From: Pedobacter caeni
Lineage (GTDB): Bacteria; Bacteroidota; Bacteroidia; Sphingobacteriales; Sphingobacteriaceae
Assembly: GCF_900129215.1 (NCBI RefSeq)
Contig: NZ_FQUQ01000004.1
Coordinates: 434,001 to 498,000 of the forward strand
Direction of reading: 5' to 3'
Length of the DNA: 64,000 nucleotides
The translations under genes were made by a program, and so were the position numbers. Below the pieces are notes generated by a model that saw only the letters and a list, made by a program, of their open reading frames with translations, did no database searches and was not told the DNA's origin. Shown here in pieces: positions 16,271 to 26,900 of the stretch (within the stretch, counting starts at the first letter, position 1; every line of letters starts with the position of its first letter).

Positions 16271-17635
16271 TTAACCTCTCATATGCCAGCCTTTAGGCTT
16301 AGTAAAAGCACGCAATCCCTGATGAGATAAGGTCGATCCTATTCCCGAATGTTTTCTTCCACTCCAGGGAAGTCCGGCACTTACCCTATCACAGCAATTC
16401 CAGTATCCCGAGCCCGAATCAATCTGCGAAAGAATTCTTTCTGCACGATCACTACCCCTGGAATAAACAGCCGCTGTTAAACCATAAGTTGTATCCTGCA
16501 TCATGGCAATCGCTTCGTTGTCATCTTTCACTTTCATAATTCCAATGATGGGTCCAAAACTTTCTTCCTGCATCACTTTCATATCATTCGTTACATTACT
16601 CAGTACGGTAGGTTCAAAGTTATAACCTTCTCCGGCTCCTCTTTTCCCTCCGGTTAATAACGATGCCCCTTTTGCCACAGCATCTGCTACCTGACCCTCC
16701 AACACCTCTAACTGTTCCTTTCTAGTCAAAGCTCCAATATAAACCCCTTCTTCAGTTGGCAATCCTTTTTTCCAGGATTGTACTTCCTTCAAAAAGGCTG
16801 TAACATATTCTTCATAAACCTTTTCGTGTACATAAATCCGCTCTACTGCACAACAACTCTGTCCATTGTTATAAAAAGCCCCATCTGCTGTCCCTCCCGC
16901 CACCGCAGCGACATCATTCACGTCATCCGCTACATATAAAGGATCTTTCCCTCCCAGCTCCAGCTGACAAGGCACCATTTTCAAAGCCACTTTTTCATAA
17001 ATATACTTTCCGGTTTGATATGAGCCCGTAAAGAAATACCCGTCAAAATCCATATCCAGCAATTCCTCACCAACCAACTTACCGCCAACAGCAATCTGAA
17101 AAGCAGCATCAGGCAATCCTGCTTTCTTCAACAGCTTTTCTATTTCAAGCCCGGTTAACGTTGCATATTCCGAAGGCTTATACATTACGGTATTTCCTGC
17201 AATCAAAGCGGGAATAAAGACATTCACCCCCACCAGATAAGGATAATTCCAGGCAGAGATATTACATACCACCCCCAGCGCATCATAAGAAATCTTTTCT
17301 TTCAGCTCTTCCGTATCAGTTACCCATTCATCAGAAAGGTATTTCTCCGCATTGTTCATCATCCATTGAATCCTTGTTTTTGCTCCATTGATTTCATTGC
17401 GCGACTGCTGTAAAGGTTTGCCCACTTCTGAAGTCAGTATTCCAGCCAGCACCTCCTGCTCTGCCCCCAAAAGATCATAAAACCGATGAATCACCGCCAG
17501 GCGCTCCGTCAGGTTCTTTTTTGACCATTGCAATTGCCCTGCCTTAAGCAATTCATATTTTTTATTCAATGTAACCTTGTCATCTTCCTGAAGTATCCTG
17601 ATGACCTCTTCTGTAGCGGGATTAATGATGTTCAT
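16271..17635 (-). CDS. NAD(P)-dependent aldehyde dehydrogenase
   Basis: This 454-residue enzyme has the full aldehyde dehydrogenase fold. The general base Glu226 lies in QLELGGKDP, the catalytic Cys261 in NNGQSCCAVER, and the cofactor region contains AWNYPYLVGVNV and FFTGSYQTGK. It is last in the operon and overlaps the hydrolase gene by 14 bp. In the proposed pathway it oxidises a gamma-glutamylated aldehyde (for ethanolamine, gamma-glutamyl-acetaldehyde) to the acid. It belongs to the short succinate-semialdehyde-dehydrogenase-like group, so the exact aldehyde cannot be fixed from sequence. Confidence 0.85.
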   Translation of the reverse strand: MNIINPATEEVIRILQEDDKVTLNKKYELLKAGQLQWSKKNLTERLAVIHRFYDLLGAEQEVLAGILTSEVGKPLQQSRNEINGAKTRIQWMMNNAEKYLSDEWVTDTEELKEKISYDALGVVCNISAWNYPYLVGVNVFIPALIAGNTVMYKPSEYATLTGLEIEKLLKKAGLPDAAFQIAVGGKLVGEELLDMDFDGYFFTGSYQTGKYIYEKVALKMVPCQLELGGKDPLYVADDVNDVAAVAGGTADGAFYNNGQSCCAVERIYVHEKVYEEYVTAFLKEVQSWKKGLPTEEGVYIGALTRKEQLEVLEGQVADAVAKGASLLTGGKRGAGEGYNFEPTVLSNVTNDMKVMQEESFGPIIGIMKVKDDNEAIAMMQDTTYGLTAAVYSRGSDRAERILSQIDSGSGYWNCCDRVSAGLPWSGRKHSGIGSTLSHQGLRAFTKPKGWHMRG

Positions 17636-18344
17636 ATTTTCTTACTTCAATGATAAATTGTTCTTTGATCTTTTGTGAAAACGGATTGTTCTCTTTTTCT
17701 TTCATTCGTTCCGGGTGCCATTGCACCCCGATCATGAATCCTGTATTGCTTTTATCTTTATATTCCAGGCCTTCAATAATTACACCTTCATCATCAGAGA
17801 AATAAGCATTTACCATCAGGTTTTCTCCAAGATGATCAGGACGAACGGCCTGATGATGGGCACTGTTTACCGAACCTTGCAATTGCCCGGTAATGCCATG
17901 TAACAAGCTATGTTCTTCTAAAGTCACGGAGTGAACTTTATCTTCCGCAGCTTTTTTATGAAGGGCATTGGCGCTTTCTCCGATGTCATCAAAAACTTTT
18001 CCTCCTTCCAGAATATTGATGTATTGCATGCCTCTGCAGATTCCCAATACAGGGATCTTTTCCTTTTTTGCATACGTATAAATCAATTTTTCAAATGCGT
18101 CTCTTTCTGGTAAAAACGATTCCGGACGATGAGGATATTCCTGGGCTCCTCCCGATATGGAGGGCGCTACATCAATCCCGCCTGTTAGGACAAAGCCATC
18201 ACAAACTGCAATATCTTCGGTGTTGTTCCTCAGAAAGGAGAGCTCAATCAGCTCCAGATCTGCACCAAGGTCAGCCAAAGTAAACCAGTTCCAATAATTA
18301 AGGGAATTCATTTCGGTATAACTAACTCCTATCTTCTTTTTCAT
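17622..18344 (-). CDS. Gamma-glutamyl hydrolase, class I glutamine amidotransferase type (PuuD-like)
   Basis: This 240-residue protein carries the class I amidotransferase / peptidase C26 triad: nucleophile Cys103 in LGICRGMQY, and His210 and Glu212 in GVQWHPE. PuuD-family enzymes cleave the gamma-glutamyl bond of gamma-glutamyl-GABA, releasing glutamate. In this operon it would remove the glutamyl group from the oxidised product. It overlaps the aldehyde dehydrogenase by 14 bp. A 139-bp gap separates it from the alcohol dehydrogenase upstream, but direction and pathway logic suggest one unit. Confidence 0.85.
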   Translation of the reverse strand: MKKKIGVSYTEMNSLNYWNWFTLADLGADLELIELSFLRNNTEDIAVCDGFVLTGGIDVAPSISGGAQEYPHRPESFLPERDAFEKLIYTYAKKEKIPVLGICRGMQYINILEGGKVFDDIGESANALHKKAAEDKVHSVTLEEHSLLHGITGQLQGSVNSAHHQAVRPDHLGENLMVNAYFSDDEGVIIEGLEYKDKSNTGFMIGVQWHPERMKEKENNPFSQKIKEQFIIEVRKYEHH

Positions 18345-18483
18345 TGATACACAATTGTTTTTTTATAGCTAACGAAGCGATCATGATCCGATATCAATTT
18401 CTTTATACAGCCATTAGTTACAGCTAATTACGCAACAAGAAAGATCCTGATGGCCTCATCACTCATTAACGTTTCAACACCTA

Positions 18484-19632
18484 TTAAAGCGCTTTTAAAT
18501 ATAGTTGTTTAAAATCTTCCCTGCTCACTGGTTTTGGATTATTCGGATGAGCAAAATCTGCAAATGCCAGATCTGCCAGTGTATCTATATGCGTAGACTG
18601 TACGCCAATTTCGCTCAGACGATGTGGTATATTCAGTTTCGTATTGAGTTCAAAAAGATACTTCACCACTGCTTCCCCACTTTCTTCTTTCAGTTCCAAT
18701 GTTTTTGCCATCCGGCGAAATTTATCTTCAAACCCGGCAATATTGAATTCCATTCCATAGGGGATATTCACTGCATTCGCCAATCCGTGATGGGTATCCA
18801 GCAAAGAAGAAAGCGGATGGGCTAAAGAATGAACCACTCCTAATCCTTTCTGGAATGCAATTGCTCCCATCATGGAAGCCATCAGCATCTTACTCCTGCT
18901 TTCCAGGTCAGAGCGATGGGTTGCATTCTCAATTGCATCTTTGATCAGGTAAATTCCTTCAAGGGCGATTCCATCACATAAAGGATGCGGATTTTTTGCC
19001 AGAAAAGCTTCCATATTATGAGTCAGGGCATCCATTCCTGTTGCGGCGGTAATATGCGGAGGTAAATCCATCGTTAACACCGGATCTGCAAACACAATTT
19101 TCGCCATCAGTTTAGGAGAAAACAAGATCTTTTTCTGATGTGTTTCATCATCAGAGATGATCGCACTCCGTCCCACTTCACTTCCCGTTCCGGAAGTCGT
19201 TGGCACGGTTATAAAATGAGGCACATCATTCGTCACATATACATCACCGCCAATCAGATCGTCGTATTTAAACAAATCTTCACGATGGTTCACCCGTAAC
19301 ACGATGGCCCTGGCCACATCCAGACCTGCACCACCACCAATCCCGATCACACTGTCTCTTGACGTTTGATCCCAGACCTCTGTACCTTTATAAACATCAC
19401 TCTTTACCGGGTTTTTATGAATATCACTAAAAACCTCCACAGAAAAAGAATTCGCTTCGAGGTCTGCCACAATCGCCTTAAAGAAAGGCAATGCAGCTAC
19501 AGTAGGATCTGTTACAATCAACGGGCGCGCTAATCCGTTTGCTTTCAGATAAGCTGGTAATTCTTTTATTGCTCCCGCACCAAAACGGATGGTGGTAGGG
19601 AAATTATATTGGTATACTTTATCAAATGTCAT
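18484..19632 (-). CDS. Iron-containing alcohol dehydrogenase
   Basis: The start is taken as ATG 19632 (MTFDKVYQYNF) rather than a GTG one codon earlier, giving 382 residues. The fold is clear: cofactor loop VIGIGGGAGLDVARAI, PTTSGTGSEVGRSAII, and the metal-binding Asp/His residues in GMDALTHNMEAF, VVHSLAHPLSSLL and DTHHGLANAV. Members of this family oxidise alcohols or reduce aldehydes with NAD(P). Its place between a glutamine-synthetase-like ligase and an aldehyde dehydrogenase suggests oxidation of a gamma-glutamylated alcohol. This gene replaces the amine oxidase (PuuB) expected for putrescine, which is the main clue to the substrate. Confidence 0.88.
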   Translation of the reverse strand: MTFDKVYQYNFPTTIRFGAGAIKELPAYLKANGLARPLIVTDPTVAALPFFKAIVADLEANSFSVEVFSDIHKNPVKSDVYKGTEVWDQTSRDSVIGIGGGAGLDVARAIVLRVNHREDLFKYDDLIGGDVYVTNDVPHFITVPTTSGTGSEVGRSAIISDDETHQKKILFSPKLMAKIVFADPVLTMDLPPHITAATGMDALTHNMEAFLAKNPHPLCDGIALEGIYLIKDAIENATHRSDLESRSKMLMASMMGAIAFQKGLGVVHSLAHPLSSLLDTHHGLANAVNIPYGMEFNIAGFEDKFRRMAKTLELKEESGEAVVKYLFELNTKLNIPHRLSEIGVQSTHIDTLADLAFADFAHPNNPKPVSREDFKQLYLKAL

Positions 19633-19644
19633 CACTGTTATTGC

Positions 19645-21003
19645 TTAAATAATTTCAAAATATCTTTTCATTTCCCAATCGGTCACTACTTTTGCGTACT
19701 GCTTCCACTCCCATTCTCTTGTTAACGTAAAATGCTCTACAAAGGAAGTTCCGAACAACTCCCCTGCCAATGGAGATCCTTTCATTTTAAGAGTAGCCTC
19801 ATGCAGATTCCCCGGAAGGATTCCGTTTGAAAGGTCCTTATAACCATTTCCTGTTGTTGCCTCCTTGTCCAGACTGAGTTTGTTTTTTACACCATACAAA
19901 CCTGCAGCCAGACAAGCTGATAATGCCAGATACGGATTGGTATCCGACCCCACTACCCTTGTTTCCAAACGGGTAGCTTTCAGATGGCCAGGCAAAGCCC
20001 TTAAAGCAACGGTCCTGTTGTCTATGCCCCAGGTTAAGGTTGTGGGCGCCCAGGCTCCTTCTACGAGCCTCTTATAGCTGTTAATAGTAGGCGCGATCAT
20101 CGGCAGAATGAAAGGAAGGCAATGCAGCTGTCCGGCGATATAACTCTTCATCAGGTCACTCATTTTATGTTCAGCATGTTCATCATAAAACAAATTCTGC
20201 TTCCCTTCTTTATCCCATAAACTCTGGTGCACATGCCCACTGCAGCCTGGTAGGTTTTCAGAGATTTTTGCCATAAAGGTGGCCATAATCCCATGTTGGT
20301 AGGCAATTTCTTTTACCGCAGTCTTAAACAGGATCGCCTGATCTGCAGCTTGCAAGACTTCCGCATACTTAATTGCCGCTTCATATACCCCAGGCCCCGT
20401 TTCAGTATGTAAACCTTCCACAGGGATCCCAAATTTACATAACAGATCAAACAGGTCTGTCATATAAGGGTTTTTCAGGCTGCTCCGTAAAATAGAATAA
20501 CCGAACATGCCAGGGGTTAATGGATTCAACGCCTGAAAATTCTTTTGGTGCACACTTTCAGGTGTTTCTGCGAAATTAAACCATTCAAATTCCTGAGCAA
20601 AATATGGACGGAACCCCAACTCTCCCGCTTCTGCAAGCACTTTGCGAAGCAGTTGCCGCGGACAAGTATAGGCAGCTTCATTATTTTCATTTATAAAATC
20701 ACCAAGAAAAAAAGGAACATCGTTTTCCCATGGGATTTTACGGAAAGTACTCAGGTCCAGTTTAACCAGGGCATCAGGATAACCGGTATGCCATCCGGTA
20801 TACTTCACATTGTCGTAAGCCACATCTCCCATATCCCACCCGAAAGTCACATCACAAAATCCCAGACGGCCTTCCACCATGGAAGCAAATTTATCCGCGG
20901 CAATGTATTTACCCCTTAACACACCATCAATATCCGCCACAGCTACCTTTACCTTCCCCGAAGGGTGTTGTTTTACGTACGCTAATATTTCTTCTGTTGT
21001 CAT
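19645..21003 (-). CDS. Glutamine synthetase-like gamma-glutamyl-amine ligase
   Basis: This 452-residue protein has the glutamine synthetase catalytic domain: GCSGHVHQSLWD (glutamate/ammonia site), INSYKRLVEGAWAP and IDNRTVALR (ATP and glutamate binding). The N-terminus (VKVAVADIDGVLRGKYI) is of the PuuA/GlnA4-like type rather than the classical GlnA type, and the adenylylation-loop tyrosine motif was not seen. These paralogues join glutamate to an amine using ATP. It overlaps the permease gene by 4 bp (ATGA), so the two are translationally coupled. Candidate amines are ethanolamine (favoured by the neighbours) or putrescine. Confidence 0.85.
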   Translation of the reverse strand: MTTEEILAYVKQHPSGKVKVAVADIDGVLRGKYIAADKFASMVEGRLGFCDVTFGWDMGDVAYDNVKYTGWHTGYPDALVKLDLSTFRKIPWENDVPFFLGDFINENNEAAYTCPRQLLRKVLAEAGELGFRPYFAQEFEWFNFAETPESVHQKNFQALNPLTPGMFGYSILRSSLKNPYMTDLFDLLCKFGIPVEGLHTETGPGVYEAAIKYAEVLQAADQAILFKTAVKEIAYQHGIMATFMAKISENLPGCSGHVHQSLWDKEGKQNLFYDEHAEHKMSDLMKSYIAGQLHCLPFILPMIAPTINSYKRLVEGAWAPTTLTWGIDNRTVALRALPGHLKATRLETRVVGSDTNPYLALSACLAAGLYGVKNKLSLDKEATTGNGYKDLSNGILPGNLHEATLKMKGSPLAGELFGTSFVEHFTLTREWEWKQYAKVVTDWEMKRYFEII

Positions 21004-22316
21004 TTATCCGCTGTTTTAAAGGTTCTGTATAACAAAAATGTAATGGCCAGAATAGAGAAATAAATCAGGCCAAGTTTAGGATTAAAAATAAACATGGCGA
21101 TGATCGATACTGAGGCGATGATCAGGGCCACTATTGGAAATAAAGGATAAAACCGGATCCGGAATGGACGCGGCAGTTCCGGTTCTCTCTTCCTCAGGAT
21201 CATGATGGAGATCATGGAAATGATGTATAAGGTCAAAGCCCCAAAAACAGAAACAATGATGATCTCTGAAGTTTTTCCGGAAAGAAGGGCCAGGATACCA
21301 ATCACCATATTGCCAATCAGCGCATTCGCGGGCGTATGAAAACGGGGAGAGATTTTCCCCAGAAAAGAAGGAATATTCCGAACTCTTCCCATTTCATAAG
21401 TAGACCTTCCCGCAGCCAGGATCAATCCATGGAAAGAAGCCACCAAACCAAAAAGACCAACTGTAATCAGCAGGTGATACATCAGGTGGTTATTCCCTGT
21501 AATTTTGGCGAGTGCCAATGGAAGCGGAGAATCAGAGGTCTCTCCATTCAAACCGTTCTTATAGACGATCGCTTCCCATCCGGCAATCCCAGTGGCCGAA
21601 ATAAAGATGAGGACACAAAGAATCGCCAGCGTAAATATTGCCCAGCCAAATCCTTTACTAATATCTCTCTGGGGGTTCTTGGTTTCTTCCGCCACATTGG
21701 CAATCCCCTCAATGCCCAGGAAAAACCAGATGGCAAAAGGAATGGCCGCAAATACGCCAGTCCATCCATTTGGCAAAGCATTCCGTGTTAAGTTGGCTAC
21801 CTCAAATTTTGGAAGCGCTATTCCGGAGAACAGCAGCAACTCTCCCACTGCAAAGACGGTTACCACCACTTCAAATGAAGCTGCAGCTTTCACCCCGTAA
21901 ACATTCAGTGCGGTAAAAATAAAATAGATGGCAATGGCGCTGGTCAACACAGGAACCTGTGGAAAGAAAGCATTAAAATAGGCACCTATCGCAAAAGCAA
22001 TTGCGGGAGGTGCCAGTATAAATTCAACAATCTGGGCAATACCGGCTATAAAGCCGATATTTTCCCCCATTGCTTTATTTGCATAGTCGAACACACCCCC
22101 TGCTTTAGGGATTGCGCAAGCCAGTTCTGCGTAACTAAATGTAAAGGTGACATACATCACCATAATGGCCAGGGTGGCAATGGCCATTCCCCCTGTACCC
22201 CCTTTTTCAAGGCCAAGATTCCAACCGAAATACATGCCTGAAATAACGTACCCTACTCCAAGCCCCCACAACATAAAGGGAGTCAGCGTTTTCTTTAAAC
22301 CCTTGTTTTGTGTCAT
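21000..22316 (-). CDS. APC-family permease resembling ethanolamine permease
   Basis: This 438-residue protein has about 12 hydrophobic segments and the amino acid/polyamine/organocation fold. Features recall the ethanolamine permease group: VISGMYFGWNLGLEKGG in the first helix region, AIWFFLGIEGIANVAEETKN in the middle, and LRKREPELPRPFR near the C-terminus. It is first in the operon and probably imports the amine that the coupled ligase glutamylates. A pair of 11-bp direct repeats lies just upstream. Other amine or amino acid substrates in the same superfamily cannot be excluded. Confidence 0.8.
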   Translation of the reverse strand: MTQNKGLKKTLTPFMLWGLGVGYVISGMYFGWNLGLEKGGTGGMAIATLAIMVMYVTFTFSYAELACAIPKAGGVFDYANKAMGENIGFIAGIAQIVEFILAPPAIAFAIGAYFNAFFPQVPVLTSAIAIYFIFTALNVYGVKAAASFEVVVTVFAVGELLLFSGIALPKFEVANLTRNALPNGWTGVFAAIPFAIWFFLGIEGIANVAEETKNPQRDISKGFGWAIFTLAILCVLIFISATGIAGWEAIVYKNGLNGETSDSPLPLALAKITGNNHLMYHLLITVGLFGLVASFHGLILAAGRSTYEMGRVRNIPSFLGKISPRFHTPANALIGNMVIGILALLSGKTSEIIIVSVFGALTLYIISMISIMILRKREPELPRPFRIRFYPLFPIVALIIASVSIIAMFIFNPKLGLIYFSILAITFLLYRTFKTADK

Positions 22317-22324
22317 TCGATGAT

Positions 22325-22356
22325 CTGTTTTACATAAAAAATAAGCTGTTTTACAT
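22325..22356. promoter_or_regulatory. Two 11-bp direct repeats with 21-bp period upstream of the permease operon
   Basis: CTGTTTTACAT occurs at 22325-22335 and 22346-22356, exactly two helical turns apart, in the 63-bp gap between the SusD stop and the permease start. This is the layout of a binding site for a dimeric regulator on one face of the helix. Confidence 0.5.
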
Positions 22357-22379
22357 GATTATAAATATAACATAAAATA

Positions 22380-23942
22380 CTACTTCAGCAACCACATCAC
22401 CTGGTTAACATCATCATTCCCACCAAATTGACTTTTAATGGCTGCGGAAACATTCGCTGAGTTATAATCCAGCTCATTCGAAGGGTACAGCCAGCGCAAA
22501 GGAAACTGATTTGTAGGTGCATTTAAATTCGTCGTGCTGTTTAAAGTGAACTTCGGATATCCCGTTCTTCTGTTCTCATACCAGGCACTGTACTTACTGC
22601 CATGCAGAAAGTTAGCCAGGTATTTCTGAGTGATGACCTGCTCAATCTGTTGTTCGTTCGTTCCTGCAAGACTTACAGCCGCTGAAGCCGGAAAGGCAGC
22701 GATGTAAGCCGCATCCATTTTCATATTGTGATGATAATCCATCAGATCAGGTGTATTGGAAGCAACGAAATTCATTGAACTGCCAATTCCTGCAGCATAA
22801 TAGGTCTGGGCCGGCGTTCCGGTAATCCAGCCTCTGATGCTTCCCTCAGCGAGAATAAACTGAAGATCCCAATAACTGAATACACTTACAGCTTCCGCAT
22901 TTACCAATTGCACATAACGGTTATTCAGATCTGCATAATCCTTGCCTACCCTTCTGGTTTGAAGACTGGAAAAAGCATCTGAAGGCTCCACTCCGGGATA
23001 AGCATTGTAATCTGACTCAGATAATCCGGAAGTAATTTTTACCGGGGATGGTTTAGCATAATAAAACAGACGTCTGTCTTTCAGTGTTTTCAGGGGATCA
23101 AGCAGTGTATTGGAAAGCATGGTGTAGTTCGATTTCACGAAAGAATTGCCAGATCCTGCCGGAACATCAGACCATGGGTAATTTTGTCCCGCAGTAGCAT
23201 TATAGGCCAAAGCAAAATTATCTTTAAAGTCCCGCATCAGTGGGCGATTGGCTACAATATCCTTAAAACGCTCCACTACTTTTAATTCAGCATCAGCAGT
23301 CTTTTTATACAGGTTCATCAATACATGCAGTTCAAAGCTGTTGACCAGTCTTCTCCAGTTGTCTGTCTTACCTCCATAAATCGGGTCGCCATCAAAGGCC
23401 GCTCCTTCAGAAAAAAGCTGGTTGGCCTGATCAAGTTCATTAAGAATCCCAAGAAACACCGTTTTCTGGGCATCGTACTTCGGATTCAGGATATTTTCCG
23501 ACTCTCCTTTTATGGCATCAGTATATGGGATATCCCCTACCTGCATTGTTGCGCTAAAAAACTGCCAGGCACGGATAAAATGGCCCAGGGCCTGATAAGA
23601 TTTTTTCAGCGCCTCACTCGTTGCGTATTTTTCCATTGGAGGAATGTTTCGTAAAATGGCCACCTTACTCAGGTCTGCCCTATTGAACTTGTTGTACTGA
23701 AGATTCTCCTGTCCCTCACCCCAGGTGATGTATTTCCCTAATAAAAAGGGTTGGATAAAAGACTTCTGGGTACTGATATCGCTTCTGGTAATACTCAGAA
23801 TCATACCTGTTGCCAGATTGGAAGAGTTCACCTGATCTGTCTTATTCGGGTTTCTATTGATCTCCTCAAATTTCTTACAACCTGTGGCCAGTACTGCCAT
23901 CAGAGGCAATACCGACATATATTTTAAAAGAATCCTTTTCAT
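22380..23942 (-). CDS. SusD/RagB-family outer-membrane lipoprotein
   Basis: The start at 23942 (MKRILLKYMSVLPLMAVLAT) gives a proper lipoprotein signal with lipobox ATGC; a longer frame adds 13 residues without function. The 520-residue protein has the SusD-like helical (TPR) fold with LGHFIRAWQFFSATMQVGDIP and a C-terminal region typical of the SusD_like_2 subgroup. SusD proteins cap the paired SusC channel and bind the nutrient outside the cell. It lies 52 bp after its SusC partner. Ligand unknown; the amine-catabolic operon follows only 63 bp downstream on the same strand. Confidence 0.88.
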   Translation of the reverse strand: MKRILLKYMSVLPLMAVLATGCKKFEEINRNPNKTDQVNSSNLATGMILSITRSDISTQKSFIQPFLLGKYITWGEGQENLQYNKFNRADLSKVAILRNIPPMEKYATSEALKKSYQALGHFIRAWQFFSATMQVGDIPYTDAIKGESENILNPKYDAQKTVFLGILNELDQANQLFSEGAAFDGDPIYGGKTDNWRRLVNSFELHVLMNLYKKTADAELKVVERFKDIVANRPLMRDFKDNFALAYNATAGQNYPWSDVPAGSGNSFVKSNYTMLSNTLLDPLKTLKDRRLFYYAKPSPVKITSGLSESDYNAYPGVEPSDAFSSLQTRRVGKDYADLNNRYVQLVNAEAVSVFSYWDLQFILAEGSIRGWITGTPAQTYYAAGIGSSMNFVASNTPDLMDYHHNMKMDAAYIAAFPASAAVSLAGTNEQQIEQVITQKYLANFLHGSKYSAWYENRRTGYPKFTLNSTTNLNAPTNQFPLRWLYPSNELDYNSANVSAAIKSQFGGNDDVNQVMWLLK

Positions 23943-23994
23943 TGGAATATTTTTTTGTGAATGGTTATCCTGTAGTTTCATCTGATATCTCTGG

Positions 23995-26900
23995 CTACAA
24001 GCCTACTTTAATGTTAAAACCGATCATACGTTGAGATGGCGAGTTCAGGTTTTCTGTAAACACGTCAGGATCGGAATATTTAAAGTCCGTCCACATCCAT
24101 AGATTCTGTCCTGTAACAGAAAAAGATGCTCTTTTTAACCCTAACCTATTGACAAACTGAGCCGGGAAATTATAACCCAGAGAAAGCTCACGAAGCTTCA
24201 CAAAAGATTGATTCTGAATTCCCTTATCACCGCCTCTGAATTTCTGTGCAAAATCCTGATAACCTACCTTTACATCATTTGTTGCATACTGACGGGTATC
24301 ACTCGTGATGTTTCCGTATTTATCAAATACCACCGAACCGGAAATCACCTTTACTCCTTGTCCCACATAGTTATTCAGTCCGTTAACCACCTGATCATAG
24401 CGATACTGGTTGTCAGAATCCGGATTGGTTCCTGTATCCCACATCTTATCATACATATAATTGTACATTAATCCTCCGATACGTCCATCTACATTGATCC
24501 CCAGGTTCCAGTTTTTATACCTGAAGTTATTCATAAAGCCGAAGCTGAAAGAAGGATCACCGTATCCATATTTTTTGTTATAATCACTTTCAACAGGATA
24601 TCCATTATTGAAGATCACATTTCCCTGAGGATCTCTTAACCAGTATTTAGCCTTATAAGTGTCCAGTCTTTGTCCTTTTTTAGTCCACAACTCGTCCGGA
24701 GAATACTGAGGGTCCAGATCTACATAATAGCGGTGCTGTGTAGCCCAGTTTACCGTCGAGTACCACTCAAAGTCCTTGCTCTTAATTACAGAACCATCAA
24801 CAGTAATCTCCAGTCCGCGACGCTCATAAGTTTCCTTGGTATTGACAATTGCCATATTGAACCCGCTAAAATTCGGAAGATATGCGGTCTGACTGCCTCC
24901 TAAAAGATCGGTTTGTCTGTTGTAATAGTATTTATTGTAGTAAGCCACATCAAAATGCAGGCGTTTTTTAAACAGATATCCTGCCACGCCGACTTCCCAG
25001 GTACGCTGAGAACTTGGCAGTAGTCCTTCCCCTAACAGGTAGTTAGGATAAGCAGCAGAGTTCAAAGTATTCCAGACTGCGGTGCTTGTACTGTATAAAC
25101 TATTGATCGCATAAGGGTCAAATGCATTTTTAAAGACAGCCCAGGATCCGCGAAGCTTAAACATATCAATCACTTGTGGTAATTTCACCAACTCAGAGAT
25201 CACTACACTGGAACCGATGGAAGGATAAAAGAAAGATGCGGAAGATTTCGGCTGACTGGAATTCCAGTCATTTCTACCCGTAAAATCCAAAAAAACAGCA
25301 TCATTCCAACCCACAGATACCCTGCTGAAAAGACTATTAATCTGTCTTTCAGAAGCGCCCTGTTTAACAGTTGGCGGTTCTACCGATCCGTTTAAAGAGA
25401 AGAAAGTCGGAGAGATCAGTCCATTTTTAGTAGTAGCAGACAGGGAATCTTTTCTTGTATAAAAAAGCGTTGCCCCGGCAAGTGCGTCAAAAGACCATTT
25501 ACTTACTTTTTTTGAATAGGTTAAAATCAAATCGTTATTGGTACTGAATCCTGTTCTTGACAAATTGCTGTACATCCCTCTTGCATTCCAGCCTCCCCTT
25601 GTAGAGAAGATATTTGCAGTGGGGTTTCTCATCGTTTCCAGATTATTGAAATTATCATACCCCAGACGTAACATCAGGTTAAAGTCCTTATTAATCTTAT
25701 AATTCGTCGTTACATTGGCATTTATGGTGTTTTCCGTAATCCCATTTAGTTTCTCATTTGCAATCAGATATGGGTTATCATACCAATTGGTGTACATCCA
25801 GTTTTGCGTCTTGTTAGGGACCACCCAATAATCCTTATAGTCGCGGATATCGTATTCTGTACCCGTCCACATTACCAATTGATAAAGATAGCCCTGAAGG
25901 TCATAACCACCACCCCAAACCTGAGGCGCAGATCTTCTGCTCATCCCAAGATGGGCTTCTATTTTAATCTTGTCGTTGACTTTGATTTCACCACCTGATG
26001 TTAAATTCATCATATTCAGCGTCTGATTCGGGAACTGACCTTTATTATAAATATGGTTTAATCCGATTCTGAAACTCCCGTTTTCGCCGGTCTGGGCAAT
26101 CGCAATGTTGTTATTGGCAATCACGCCGGTTCCCATAAAGTTTTTCAGGTTATCCTTACCTACTGAAACCAGTGGTCTGTTGTCCTCGAATTGTTTGGTC
26201 GCAGGGTTCCAGTCTCTTGCAGTATTTCCCACGTCCAGCTTGGGGCCCCAAACGTAGTCGTTATCGATCTTACCATTCTGACCTCTTCCGTAAGAGCTCT
26301 GCACTTTCGGAGCAGCGAGATAGCCAAGCTGAAGCATCGTATTGCTATTGAAATCAACCGAGAAACCTTTTGCGGCCGCGCCTTTTTTGGTGGTGATTAA
26401 TAAAACACCACCACTGGATCTGGAACCATAAAGTGCCGAAGCAGCTGAGCCCTTCATCAAATCCATGGTTTCAATATCATCGGAAGGGACATCCCGAAGC
26501 GTCATGTTATCATAAGGTACGCCATCAACTACCAATAAAACGCCCTCACCTCTTAATTCCAGCTTAGGTTTCGCATTAAACTCTGTAGAATTCTGAACCA
26601 CTAAACCTGCCACCTGCCCGGTTAAAGAGGTTCCAAGATCAACACCTTTTACAGTCTGAACTTTCTCTCCTCCAATACGCTGAGTAGCATAACCAAGGGA
26701 TTTTTCTGAGCGCTTGATACCCAGTGCTGTCACCACAATTTCTGATAATTCCTGTTTCTGGGCCTCCAACACAATGGTCAGAACCGAAGAAGCAGCGGCA
26801 ACAGTCACCTCTTTGGTCACATAACCAAGCGAGCGGATGATTAGTACATCCCCCTCTTTTGCGTTGATTACAAATTCACCATTGGTCCCGGCAGATGCGC

